The translations under genes and the position numbers were made by a program. A stretch of DNA of 50,198 nucleotides from JAHIGH01 sp964564035 (lineage in GTDB: Bacteria > Patescibacteriota > Microgenomatia > Levybacterales > UBA12049): positions 1 to 50,198 of the forward strand of contig CAZLZN010000009.1 of NCBI GenBank assembly GCA_964564035.1. Direction: 5' to 3'. Shown piece after piece: positions 9,311 to 17,352 of this stretch. How positions within the stretch are numbered: the first letter of the stretch is position 1; the number at the start of each line of letters is the position of its first letter. A model generated the notes under the pieces. That model was not told the DNA's origin. It searched no databases and saw nothing but the letters and a program-made list of their open reading frames with translations.

Positions 9311-9664
9311 ATGCCGACCAGGATCGAAGCCTATGTGCCGTCAGTCAAAAAATGGGTCAAGGTTGATATAATCAATCCCGGAGCCTTAGACCGCTCATTG
9401 CCTAACCGTCAAGGGAAAGAAGCCAGGCTCGTTATTTTCAGTTGCCTACCGGACGATTCCGGTTCTATTGTTCGGCGCAGCAAAGTAGCTTATCCCGCAG
9501 GGATTACAGATCTGAAGGAATCAACTCCCGACCCCTCTGAATATCGGATTGCCAAAAAACTAAACGCAGGAGAATCTGTAGTTTATAATCTGCAGACAGA
9601 ACCGGGAAAAACGCGCCGCATCAGAATAACGCATTATCCAAAAAACACAACAGGCTCAGAATAA
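9311..9664 (+). CDS. Small hypothetical protein
   Basis: A 117-aa soluble basic protein starting MPTRIEAYVPSVKKWVKVD. I place the start at the ATG at 9311; the open frame extends upstream to a TTG but that part is hydrophobic and lies in the gap. No recognised domain is visible. The sequence is beta-rich with a basic C-terminus (GKTRRIRITHYP). It ends 2 nt before the convergent CNNM/CorC gene, so their 3' ends abut without a visible terminator. Confidence 0.6.
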   Translation: MPTRIEAYVPSVKKWVKVDIINPGALDRSLPNRQGKEARLVIFSCLPDDSGSIVRRSKVAYPAGITDLKESTPDPSEYRIAKKLNAGESVVYNLQTEPGKTRRIRITHYPKNTTGSE

Positions 9665-9665
9665 G

Positions 9666-10952
9666 CTACTTTTTTAAAGGTGAGAGCAATATTTTATCAA
9701 CTCTGGCTCCGTCCATATCCATAACTTCGATGCTGAATTCGCCAAACTCAAATTTATCTCCGCTGGCGGGAATTTTCCCCAGCTTATACATGATAAAGCC
9801 TCCGATTGTATGAAACACCCCGTTCTTTTCATCAGGAATTTTCTTTATATGAAAGTATTCTTTAAAATCATCAATCGATACAAGTCCGTCAACTAGAAAT
9901 GTCCCGTTTTCCCGCCTGACGATCTCTTCAGTGTCCAGCTCGTTAATTGTTGGGATATCCCCGACAATCGCCTCCAAAACATCATTAAGTGAAATTAACC
10001 CCTGAATATTCCCGTATTCATCGATCACAAGCGCGGCGTGAATTCCGGATTTTTTAAACATCTCAAGCACTTTCAAACCGTCCATGTTTTCCGGTACAAA
10101 TAGAGGTTTATGCAGAAAGCTTTTGATATCAATTTTCTCCTCGACCAAAAAATGAATCAATACATCCTCGGTTCTTACCATTCCCAGAACTTTATCGATA
10201 TTGCCCCGGCAGACCGGAAAATAAGAATGGGCCGATTCGGAAATAGTTTTCCTCAGAGTTTTAAACGGACTGTCTGCGTCCAGCCATACGATTTCCTTTC
10301 TTGAAGTCATAAGGGATTGAACTTTCTTGTCGCTTAGTCTTAGCGTTCTCTCAAAAATATCCTTCTCTTCTTTGAGAAATACACCGGTCCTCGTGCCCTC
10401 CCTGACCAGGAGCTTGACCTCTTCTTCGCTTATTGATGGCTCACTGCTCTTTTTGACTCTAAAAATTTTCAGTATCCAATCCGTCGAAAAACTAAGCAGT
10501 GTTACCAAAGGGCCTGCAATATTCGACAGGATAGACATCGGTTTTGCGCTATATTTGGCTACTTTCTCCGGACTGGTTAGGGCGAGGCGTTTCGGCACTA
10601 ACTCTCCTATAACCAGCGACAGATAAGTTATTATTGCCACAACCGAAAACAAAGCCAGCCCTTCGCTGAAGGGCGCTATAAATGGCACGTTTTTCCATTG
10701 TTCCGCGAGATTTTCGGCTATAGTTTCTCCTCCGAAGGCTCCTGCAAATATTCCGATAAACGTAATCCCGATTTGGACGGTAGATAGAAATCTGTTTGGT
10801 GAATTAGACAGCTCAAGCGCGTATTTCGCGTTAAGACTGCCCTCATTTGCCTGCTGCTGCAGTTTGGATTTCCTGGCGGAGATGATCGCGATTTCAGCCA
10901 TGGCAAAAATACCATTTAATAATATAAGCAGTAGAACTATCAAAATTTCCAT
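9666..10952 (-). CDS. CNNM/CorC (HlyC family) transporter with CBS pair
   Basis: A 428-aa membrane protein. An N-terminal DUF21/CNNM domain (about residues 1-190) has four hydrophobic segments and the signature ELVPKRLAL. Two CBS domains follow at about 205-330 (including VLGMVRTEDVL and GIHAALVIDEYGNIQGLISLNDVLEAIVGDI, quoted in parts), then a C-terminal CorC_HlyC domain ending at residue 425. The family is linked to Mg2+/Co2+ transport or efflux; the older hemolysin name is misleading. The ion is not visible from the sequence. Stand-alone gene, length normal for the family. Confidence 0.9.
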   Translation of the reverse strand: MEILIVLLLILLNGIFAMAEIAIISARKSKLQQQANEGSLNAKYALELSNSPNRFLSTVQIGITFIGIFAGAFGGETIAENLAEQWKNVPFIAPFSEGLALFSVVAIITYLSLVIGELVPKRLALTSPEKVAKYSAKPMSILSNIAGPLVTLLSFSTDWILKIFRVKKSSEPSISEEEVKLLVREGTRTGVFLKEEKDIFERTLRLSDKKVQSLMTSRKEIVWLDADSPFKTLRKTISESAHSYFPVCRGNIDKVLGMVRTEDVLIHFLVEEKIDIKSFLHKPLFVPENMDGLKVLEMFKKSGIHAALVIDEYGNIQGLISLNDVLEAIVGDIPTINELDTEEIVRRENGTFLVDGLVSIDDFKEYFHIKKIPDEKNGVFHTIGGFIMYKLGKIPASGDKFEFGEFSIEVMDMDGARVDKILLSPLKK

Positions 10953-11063
10953 GACGTTTATTGATTATATCAGACCTGTATCGGTAATAATTCAAATAAG
11001 AGACAGGCACTATTATTCAATTTAGTTTATATTGATTTCACAACTCATTGATGAGTTTATAGC

Positions 11064-11092
11064 TTGCAAATTTATACCTTATAGATTATATT
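11064..11092 (+). promoter_or_regulatory. Promoter of the solute-binding protein/kinase operon
   Basis: TTGCAA (11064-11069), a 17-nt spacer and TATATT (11087-11092) form a good sigma-70 type promoter, 14 nt before the GTG start at 11107. Confidence 0.55.
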
Positions 11093-11106
11093 AAGACATT
11101 ATAAAA

Positions 11107-12096
11107 GTGCCAAAAAAGATAATAATTCTTATCTCTGCAGTTATACTTGTAATTTTGCTGTCATTTATTGTCTTGGGCCAAAACGATAATACGCCTGAAG
11201 ACGTTGTGATCTCTGTGGCTGACCAGCCTGCAATGAGTCTCATATTTATAGCTCACGAAAAAGGATATTTTAAACAAAATGGACTGAATGTTACTTTCCG
11301 CAGACACATTTTAGGCAGAGACGCCCTGAACGATGTTCTGCAAAAAAAAGCAGATTTTGCAACTGTTTTTGATTCGGTTGTAGTAAAAAACATTTATGAA
11401 GGCAAAAATCTGAACATTTTAACCTCCCTTCATAATTCCAATAGATACCATGCCGTTGCGTCGTATAAAACAACCGGCATAGAGTCTCCTCAAGATCTGA
11501 TAGGTAAAAAAATAGGTGTAACTGTGGGCGTAAGTGCCGAATTTTTTCTGAACTCACTGCTTGATTCAAATGGTATAAGCAAGTCTGATATCGCAATCGT
11601 TAATCTGGAACCCGAAGACCTGATCAAGTCATTGCAAAATAATTCTGTTGACGCAGTAGTATTATTCAGTCCTTATCTTCAACAATTTGAATTAAACAAT
11701 GGCTCCGGGAATGTTACGCTTCTATACTCAGAAACATATACGGAAGAATCCCTCCTGGTCGCTAAACCTGAATTCGTAGAGGAAAACAGGCTCAAAATAA
11801 TTAAGATCTTAACCTCCTTGGATATGGCGCAAGGCTATTACGAGGACAATAAAAAAGATTCTATTGTAATAATCGATAACTGGCTCAAAGAATATAGTTT
11901 GGAAACTCTTTCCGAAGTAATGTCCAGGATCGAATTATCGCTTGGGCTCAGCAACACCTTACTCACTCATCTGGAAAGAATATCGGACTATTATCAGCTC
12001 AACTACTCGAGAGGCTTGGACATTCTCAGATTAAGGGAGTATATAAAATCTGATTACCTCAAAAAAGTTGATCCTGAAAAAGTAACTATTTATTGA
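11107..12096 (+). CDS. NMT1/SsuA-like periplasmic-binding protein
   Basis: A 329-aa protein starting at GTG. Residues 4-24 are hydrophobic (IIILISAVILVILLSFIVLG) with no lipobox Cys, so it is probably membrane-anchored outside the cell. The rest is a type-2 solute-binding fold of the NMT1/SsuA group: MSLIFIAHEKGYFKQNGLNV at about 40-60, DLIGKKIGVTVG, and NSVDAVVLFSPY. The ligand cannot be read. There is no ABC permease or ATPase nearby. Instead the stop TGA (12094-12096) is followed 2 nt later by the ATG of a histidine kinase, so this protein probably presents a ligand to the sensor rather than to a transporter. Confidence 0.85.
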   Translation: MPKKIIILISAVILVILLSFIVLGQNDNTPEDVVISVADQPAMSLIFIAHEKGYFKQNGLNVTFRRHILGRDALNDVLQKKADFATVFDSVVVKNIYEGKNLNILTSLHNSNRYHAVASYKTTGIESPQDLIGKKIGVTVGVSAEFFLNSLLDSNGISKSDIAIVNLEPEDLIKSLQNNSVDAVVLFSPYLQQFELNNGSGNVTLLYSETYTEESLLVAKPEFVEENRLKIIKILTSLDMAQGYYEDNKKDSIVIIDNWLKEYSLETLSEVMSRIELSLGLSNTLLTHLERISDYYQLNYSRGLDILRLREYIKSDYLKKVDPEKVTIY

Positions 12097-12098
12097 TT

Positions 12099-13607
12099 AT
12101 GTCTATTAAAAATAAAATTATTATTCCATTACTGATCCTTTTAACCATACTATTTGGGATATTTATTTACAGCATTTTTTCTCTGAATAATTTAATTAAC
12201 GAGTTGGAGCGCACTATACAGCAGACACAGGAAGTAAATGACATAACCAACCGTATCGGTTATCTCAAGCAGGACATCAGGCAAAACGTGTTGGCATTTG
12301 CTGCTTTCAATGACAGAAGGTATATCGTCGATATAGATTCCAAAAGCAGAGAGGTGTTTGAGCTGTTATCGGATGTAAAATTGTTGATTACCTCAAAAAA
12401 CGGAAAAAAATTACTCTCCAAATACCAGATATCTCTTGAAGAGAGTAGGTTATCTCGTACAAAATATATGTCAGATGTTAGCTTGGGAGACACGGAAAAT
12501 TCCATTAAAAGCCTGAGGGCTTGGGAGGTGAAGTCCCAAAATAACCATGCCATACTGCTGGATCTGCAAAACTATAACTTGCATGCGCTTGAGAGGGACC
12601 ATCATAAATTTGTCCAGTTATTTAATCAGGCTCTCTATACAATAGTATTGTTAATTATTTTAACCGCGTCTATATTGATTTTCTTTTATTTTTATCTCCA
12701 GCGGATTCTAATAAAACCTCTCGTAACGCTTGTCCAATTTGCCAAAGATTTATCTGCCGGTAAATTTGGATCAACCATAAGCTATTCATCAAACGATGAA
12801 TTAAACGAGCTTTCATCGAGTCTCAATTCAATGGCTCGCAAATTGGAAAGTTATTATATGAGTTTGAAAAAAAATATTGATCTCAAAGAGCTCGAACTGA
12901 TAAAGATCAAGGATTTGGACGCTCAAAAGGATAACTTTCTCAACATCGCAAGCCACGAGCTAAAAACTCCGGTTACCACAATAAAAATTTATACCCAGCT
13001 TCTGGAGCGCAAGTTGAGAAGAAGCGGCAGTGATGACTACCGGGAATTTTTCAATAAAATAAATGAACAAATCTCAAGCATCAATAATCTCGTTTCAAGT
13101 CTTCTTGACGCGACCAAAATAAGAGCAGGCAAAATGCCTTTTACTTTTAAACACTATGATATTAATCAAGTTCTCAAAGATAAAATAGACATAGCTCTCC
13201 AAACCACTAGAAAACACAAAATAATTCTTCACGGGCGTGTTTCCAAAAAAATTTACGGCGACAAAGAGCGTATCGGTCAGGTAATAAACAACCTTCTTTC
13301 AAATGCCATAAAATATTCACCCAAAGGCGGGCAGATTAGCGTCATTGCCGAGGAAATGAAAAAAGAAGTAGTCGTTAGCGTAAAAGATCAGGGTATAGGA
13401 CTAAGTAGTGCGCAGCAGAAAAAAATATTTGGCAGATTTTTCCGGGCTGTTGATCCCGAATCTTCCTCAATACCGGGTTTAGGCATCGGCTTGTATATCA
13501 GCTCTGAAATAGTCAAATACCATGATGGCAGAATTTGGGTAGAAAGCGAAAAAGGAAAAGGCTCAACCTTCTTCTTCTCGATCCCCTTTAAATCTAAAAA
13601 GAAATAG
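12099..13607 (+). CDS. Transmembrane sensor histidine kinase with HAMP
   Basis: A 502-aa kinase. TM1 lies at about residues 6-28. An extracytoplasmic helical sensor of about 145 residues follows, then TM2 at about 175-198, a HAMP linker, and HisKA with phosphoacceptor His286 (ASHELKTPV). The HATPase domain has Asn402 in the N box and a G2 box GLGIGLYISSEIV. I use the ATG at 12099; the open frame extends two codons upstream to a TTG inside the previous gene. It is translationally adjacent to an orphan solute-binding protein, which is its likely sensing partner. No response regulator gene is in the window, so the output is unknown. Confidence 0.9.
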   Translation: MSIKNKIIIPLLILLTILFGIFIYSIFSLNNLINELERTIQQTQEVNDITNRIGYLKQDIRQNVLAFAAFNDRRYIVDIDSKSREVFELLSDVKLLITSKNGKKLLSKYQISLEESRLSRTKYMSDVSLGDTENSIKSLRAWEVKSQNNHAILLDLQNYNLHALERDHHKFVQLFNQALYTIVLLIILTASILIFFYFYLQRILIKPLVTLVQFAKDLSAGKFGSTISYSSNDELNELSSSLNSMARKLESYYMSLKKNIDLKELELIKIKDLDAQKDNFLNIASHELKTPVTTIKIYTQLLERKLRRSGSDDYREFFNKINEQISSINNLVSSLLDATKIRAGKMPFTFKHYDINQVLKDKIDIALQTTRKHKIILHGRVSKKIYGDKERIGQVINNLLSNAIKYSPKGGQISVIAEEMKKEVVVSVKDQGIGLSSAQQKKIFGRFFRAVDPESSSIPGLGIGLYISSEIVKYHDGRIWVESEKGKGSTFFFSIPFKSKKK

Positions 13608-13795
13608 TCTTAGAATCTGTTTGAAAAGTTTCCTTTTCACTTCATATGAACTTTTTATTGCAGGCTTGTGTGCGCCTATTTATAATCTTTTCAAATAGCC
13701 GTTTAATTCCGTAAAAGCTTCAAAATATAATATAAATCTTTATGAAATAAAAACGGAACCGGAATTGTACTACTTATAGAAAGGTAATTTACAGA

Positions 13796-13805
13796 AAGGG
13801 GGTGA
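13796..13805 (+). promoter_or_regulatory. Strong ribosome binding site
   Basis: AAGGGGGTGA lies 10 nt before the ATG at 13816 and matches the anti-Shine-Dalgarno core well. This contrasts with most genes in the window, which have no recognisable site. The 208 nt before this gene also hold GGAACC followed 15 nt later by a TATAGA, weakly resembling an ECF-type promoter. Confidence 0.55.
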
Positions 13806-13815
13806 GAATATAAAT

Positions 13816-14178
13816 ATGAAAAAAACTTTACTTGTAGTAAGTATATTATTTTTGGGAAGTGCGTTTACTTTCGTTAACCCGGCAAGTGCTTACCGCGGTG
13901 ACCCGAATGTTAAAGGGCCGCAGTATTCTCAGGAGCGTCACGAGGCGATGGAAAAAGCTCTCGAAACCAACAACTATGAAGAATGGAAAAAGTTGATGGA
14001 CGGACGCGGCAGGGTAACTCAGATAATAACCAAAGAGAATTTTGCCAAATTCTCACAGGCTCACAAGCTTGCCCGGCAAGGCAAGTTTGAGGAGGCCAAA
14101 AAGATACGTCAGGAACTTGGACTCGGATTAAGAGACGGATCCGGACAAAAAAGGGGAGGGGGTTGTTGGAATAAATAA
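13816..14178 (+). CDS. Small secreted helical protein
   Basis: A 120-aa protein with a classical signal peptide (MKKTLLVVSILFLGSAF, probable cleavage after PASA near residue 25). The mature part is charged and helical (MEKALETNNYEEWKKLM, FAKFSQAHKLARQGKFEEAKK) and ends in a Gly-rich tail with one Cys (GGGCWNK). The helical pattern resembles small envelope-stress-type proteins, but no family is assigned. It sits between the histidine kinase and the first ECF sigma factor and is followed by a terminator, so it is a monocistronic unit that may be controlled by either. It has the strongest ribosome binding site in the window. Confidence 0.75.
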   Translation: MKKTLLVVSILFLGSAFTFVNPASAYRGDPNVKGPQYSQERHEAMEKALETNNYEEWKKLMDGRGRVTQIITKENFAKFSQAHKLARQGKFEEAKKIRQELGLGLRDGSGQKRGGGCWNK

Positions 14179-14195
14179 ATAGACCCTAAACGCCG

Positions 14196-14217
14196 CCCCG
14201 ATATCTATCGGGGTTTT
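14196..14217 (+). terminator. Rho-independent terminator
   Basis: CCCCGATA-TC-TATCGGGG (14196-14213; in practice a 6-7 bp stem with a small loop) followed by TTTT, right after the small secreted protein. A TATAAT at 14222-14227 just downstream may serve the next gene. Confidence 0.7.
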
Positions 14218-14241
14218 GGCGTATAATCTAAGAAGTATTTT

Positions 14242-14787
14242 ATGCCTGAATCAAAATCATTAACAGATGAAGAACTGATTGTTCGTGTACGCAGCCATGA
14301 CAAAGAGCTTTACCGCATAATAGTTGAACGGTACGAAAAAAAGCTTTTGCGCTACGCGTTTTTATTAATTAAAAATAAAGAGAAAGCTGAAGATATTATT
14401 CAGCAGGCCTTTATAAAGGCATATATTAATTTAAACGGTTTCAATACTAACAAAAAATTTTCAAGCTGGATTTATAGAATAGTGCACAACGAGGCTATGA
14501 ATATAATTAAAAAATACAAAAAAGAGACACCTTTGAAGCTGGATATCGACTTGGCTAGCGCACAGGACTTAGAAGAGGAATATGTGAAAAAAGAACTGGT
14601 CCGCAATGCGAAACATTGCTTGAGCGAATTGCCTGTAATCTATAGCGAGCCGTTAATCCTTCAATATTTGGAGGAAAAATCGTATGATGAAATCAGTGAC
14701 ATATTGCACATGCCGATCGGAACTGTTGCAGTCAGAATTAAAAGAGCAAAGGCTCTTATGAAAAAAATATGCCGGGAAAAAAAATAA
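14242..14787 (+). CDS. ECF-type RNA polymerase sigma factor (module 1)
   Basis: A 181-aa sigma-70 family protein with region 2 at about residues 15-85 (ERYEKKLLRYAFLLIKNKEKAEDIIQQAF, quoted in parts; FSSWIYRIVHNEAMN) and region 4 at about 120-178 (DEISDILHMPIGTVAVRIKRAKALM). It directs RNA polymerase to alternative promoters. The stop overlaps the start of the membrane protein at 14769, the usual ECF sigma/anti-sigma arrangement. A TATAAT 14 nt upstream of the ATG is the likely -10. A second ECF module lies convergent at 15.3-16.5 kb. Confidence 0.9.
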   Translation: MPESKSLTDEELIVRVRSHDKELYRIIVERYEKKLLRYAFLLIKNKEKAEDIIQQAFIKAYINLNGFNTNKKFSSWIYRIVHNEAMNIIKKYKKETPLKLDIDLASAQDLEEEYVKKELVRNAKHCLSELPVIYSEPLILQYLEEKSYDEISDILHMPIGTVAVRIKRAKALMKKICREKK

Positions 14788-15299
14788 ACATAACCCAAAA
14801 AGTAATGACACAGATTCGTGAAGATCGTATTGCCATGAGGCCCAGGATCTACTTCATTCTTGGATCTGTCGTTATTTTCCTAAGCCTTGTGATATCGGTG
14901 ATCACCTCTATTTTCCTCATCAATCTCACGGCTTTCTCACTCCGTGTGCACGGTCCGATGGGAAAATTCCGCCTGGATCAGATGATCGACTCTTTTCCTT
15001 GGTGGGCGCCATTTCTCGCGCTCGGCGGTATTATTCTGGGAGTTTGGTTATTGAAGAAATACGATTTTTCATATAAATTCGGGACTGCATATATTATTGC
15101 CGGACTTATGCTGGCTGTTATACTGTCCGCGTTTATTATTAATCTGTTCAAGTGGGACGATGTTTGGTTTAGAAGTAAACCCATGCGCGGCATGATGCAC
15201 CGCTATTGGCAAAACTCAAATGAATTCCGTGAATTTCCTCGGGGCAGACAGGACCGTCCCGCGAACATGATCCCTCCCGGAAGAAATCCATATAATTAA
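14769..15299 (+). CDS. Three-helix membrane protein, probable anti-sigma factor
   Basis: A 176-aa protein overlapping the sigma factor by 19 nt. A short basic cytoplasmic N-terminus (about 25 residues, TQKVMTQIREDRIAMRPR) precedes three transmembrane helices at about 27-55, 77-95 and 105-128, then a Met/Arg/Trp-rich C-terminal tail. Coupling to an ECF sigma gene plus a cytoplasmic helix and membrane helices fits an anti-sigma factor. There is no zinc-binding ZAS motif (HxxxCxxC), so the role rests on gene order. Confidence 0.6.
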   Translation: MPGKKINITQKVMTQIREDRIAMRPRIYFILGSVVIFLSLVISVITSIFLINLTAFSLRVHGPMGKFRLDQMIDSFPWWAPFLALGGIILGVWLLKKYDFSYKFGTAYIIAGLMLAVILSAFIINLFKWDDVWFRSKPMRGMMHRYWQNSNEFREFPRGRQDRPANMIPPGRNPYN

Positions 15300-15303
15300 C
15301 TCA

Positions 15304-15327
15304 CCTCAAGCACACGAGGCTCTTTTT
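15304..15327 (+). terminator. Possible weak terminator between convergent genes
   Basis: CCTC (15304-15307) can pair with GAGG (15316-15319), and TTTTT follows at 15323-15327. The stem is only 4 bp, so the call rests mostly on the T-run and on its place between two convergent operons. Confidence 0.3.
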
Positions 15328-15334
15328 ATTATTT

Positions 15335-15982
15335 CTATTTTTTGTTATTTTCGCGGGCGTCATTTCCTCTCCCCGGAGTTTTATCTTTAGCTTCTTGATT
15401 CTTATTTCCGCTTTCATCCTCGGCGTCTTTGTGTTCTGATTTTTTCTCCTCAGAAACTTGATTACCGGAGTAATCTGACTTTATTTTTTCTCCTTTTACA
15501 TCTTTTGATTTACTATTTTCGTCAGATTTATTTTCACTTCTATCCTCATTTTTTTCTTGTTGTTTTTCACCTGATTTATTGTTTAAATTTAAATCTTTTT
15601 TATTTTCATCTCTCTGATCATCGTTCGCAGAAGCAGGAGTAGGTGAAGTCGGCCGTACGCTTGGTTTTATCTCAGTCATACCATCTTTATTCTGGTTTTG
15701 CGTTATGTTCTGTTTGACGGTCATAATTACAGGCTCGGATATCGCCCTGACCGGCCAAAGAAAGTCACCCTCCTTTGCGTTTTGCGAAGCACTGACCGTA
15801 GCCGCTGATATTACGAGAAACAAGCTCGCGAAAATCAGCCCGTATCGAAATACGCTGTGTCTCGGTTTATCTTGTTCCGGGAGCCTGAATTTGAGATCCT
15901 CAAGCCCGTTCTCCAAAAGATACTCCGGCACTTTCGTTTCCAAATATACTTTTTTATATTTTTTAATTAATTCCTCATTCAT
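15335..15982 (-). CDS. Single-pass membrane protein, putative anti-sigma factor (module 2)
   Basis: A 215-aa protein. Its N-terminal cytoplasmic part (residues 1-42) is followed by one transmembrane helix at about 46-65 (YGLIFASLFLVISAATVSAS). A short extracytoplasmic motif comes next (KEGDFLWPVRAISEPV), like the start of DUF5667-type domains. The last 110 residues are highly charged low-complexity sequence rich in Lys, Glu, Asp, Asn and Ser. The start overlaps the end of the ECF sigma gene by 8 nt, giving sigma-then-partner order. The acidic tail is probably disordered and outside the cell. Confidence 0.65.
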   Translation of the reverse strand: MNEELIKKYKKVYLETKVPEYLLENGLEDLKFRLPEQDKPRHSVFRYGLIFASLFLVISAATVSASQNAKEGDFLWPVRAISEPVIMTVKQNITQNQNKDGMTEIKPSVRPTSPTPASANDDQRDENKKDLNLNNKSGEKQQEKNEDRSENKSDENSKSKDVKGEKIKSDYSGNQVSEEKKSEHKDAEDESGNKNQEAKDKTPGRGNDARENNKK

Positions 15983-16508
15983 GATCGGTTAATTTCTCCT
16001 TCACTTTGTTCAAAATCCTCATCGCTCTGACTCTCAGTGCTCCTTCTTTTATTCCTGTAATTTTCGATATCTCGCTATAGCTCATATCTTCAAAATATCT
16101 GAGAATCAGAATTTGCCTGTCTTTTTCATCCATTTTAGACAGTTCAATTTTTAATTTTTCAATATCGGCTTCTTTGTCAATTCGCTCCTCTTCATTTTCG
16201 CCCGTCTCTATATTTAGATATTCCTCAAGCGCCAGCTCTTTCTTTTTCCTCGACAGATCAATGATCAAATTCCTGGCGATCCTGAAAATATATGCCTGGA
16301 AAGTTCCTCCGTTATCAAATGTAAACTTAGGAAGAGCTTTCCATGCCCTTATAAAAGTTTCCTGGCAAATATCCTGCGCAAGATCGCTCCTATAAATATT
16401 TATCCGGCAATACCGGTAAATCTTTTTATAATATTCATTGTATAATTTTCCGAAAGCCGCCTTATCACCCCGTTGCGCTTTCAAAACTAATTCATACAGA
16501 TTATCCAT
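15975..16508 (-). CDS. ECF-type RNA polymerase sigma factor (module 2)
   Basis: A 177-aa sigma-70 family protein. Region 2 is at about residues 10-80 (FGKLYNEYYKKIYRYC, DLAQDICQETFIRAW) and region 4 at about 115-172 (LILRYFEDMSYSEISKITGI, EGALRVRAMRIL). It is closely packed with its downstream membrane partner. It faces sigma module 1 tail to tail, and the two proteins are clearly different paralogues. A TTGCAT-N16-TATAAA promoter lies just upstream. Confidence 0.9.
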   Translation of the reverse strand: MDNLYELVLKAQRGDKAAFGKLYNEYYKKIYRYCRINIYRSDLAQDICQETFIRAWKALPKFTFDNGGTFQAYIFRIARNLIIDLSRKKKELALEEYLNIETGENEEERIDKEADIEKLKIELSKMDEKDRQILILRYFEDMSYSEISKITGIKEGALRVRAMRILNKVKEKLTDHE

Positions 16509-16519
16509 TAGTGGATTAT

Positions 16520-16547
16520 TTTATACCCCTATGCTTTCAAAATGCAA
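16520..16547 (-). promoter_or_regulatory. Promoter of ECF module 2
   Basis: On the minus strand, TTGCAT (16542-16547), a 16-nt spacer and TATAAA (16520-16525), 11 nt before the start codon. The overlapping motif TTTTGAAAGC (16533-16542, minus strand) recurs on the plus strand at 16612-16621. Confidence 0.45.
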
Positions 16548-16557
16548 ATTTTATATA

Positions 16558-16669
16558 ATACCGCGAAGCAATCATTTTTGCCGCTTATCTTACAAAGTCG
16601 ATAAAGTCATATTTTGAAAGCTACGGTAGGTATATACCGGTTATTTGTAAAATGATTGCGTAGTGGTAT
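16558..16669. repeat. 112-bp inverted-repeat element between divergent genes
   Basis: The ends are mirror images: ATACC-N5-GCAATCATTTT (16558-16578) and AAAATGATTGC-N5-GGTAT (16649-16669), with 16 of 21 positions perfectly complementary. It fills the gap between ECF module 2 and the secreted Pro/Thr/Ser protein. It may be a non-autonomous mobile element or a symmetric regulatory region with divergent GGTAT extended -10 boxes. Confidence 0.5.
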
Positions 16670-16745
16670 ACCATTCCTATATATAAAACGGAAACCAAAC
16701 ACTTTTGTAACATTTCCAAACTTCATCCGTTATAACTTATGCAAT

Positions 16746-17303
16746 ATGAAAAAACATACGCCGATATTTCTCCCGGTAATACTCATAATATTCGCGCTCT
16801 TAGTTCTCCCTGTTGATGCGTCTCAGGAAAAACAAAATAAAAATTCAAATAAAAACGAAAACGCCCGCGTTCAAAAAATTGAAGCCCGCGCTGTTAATGA
16901 ATCGGATCCGTCTATAACCCCGTCTGTTGTTTTATCGGTAAGTCCGGTTTCAGAATGCGATCCCCAAAATGAATGGAAAAATCATGGAGAATATGTGTCT
17001 TGTGTGGCAAAGCAAAAAACAGGTGGCGAATCGGTCTCATCAGCTGCCAGATCAAGTATTGGCAAAAAACAAAAAACAAATCGCCCTGAAGTATCCGTGT
17101 CTCCGTCTCTGACTCCATCTGTCAGCCCTACCGCCGCCCCGTCCGTCTCGCCCTCGGTTACTTTGACCATAGCTCCGACAGTTGAGCCATCTCTTACGGC
17201 GACACCGACAGCTGTACCGACCGTCACAATTCCGACTGACCAGGCTCAGGCTGTTGTCAGAATCCTGGAGCGCATGCTCAATTACTTCAAAAACCTCCTC
17301 TAG
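16746..17303 (+). CDS. Secreted Pro/Thr/Ser-rich repeat protein
   Basis: A 185-aa protein with a signal peptide (MKKHTPIFLPVILIIFALLV, cleavage near VDAS). A Lys/Asn-rich part and a short segment with two Cys (SECDPQNEW, YVSCVAK) follow. Then comes a degenerate S/T-P/V repeat tract (SVSPSLTPSVSPTAAPSVSP) and a short amphipathic C-terminal helix. The ATG at 16746 is chosen because it starts the signal peptide and lies 9 nt behind a TATAAC box (16731-16736); the open frame extends 30 codons further upstream without sense. It is probably a surface or wall-spanning protein, possibly a target of the adjacent ECF sigma. Confidence 0.65.
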   Translation: MKKHTPIFLPVILIIFALLVLPVDASQEKQNKNSNKNENARVQKIEARAVNESDPSITPSVVLSVSPVSECDPQNEWKNHGEYVSCVAKQKTGGESVSSAARSSIGKKQKTNRPEVSVSPSLTPSVSPTAAPSVSPSVTLTIAPTVEPSLTATPTAVPTVTIPTDQAQAVVRILERMLNYFKNLL

Positions 17304-17352
17304 AGTTATTGATTATTGATAAAATTGCTCTCAGTTGTCATACTTAACTCAA

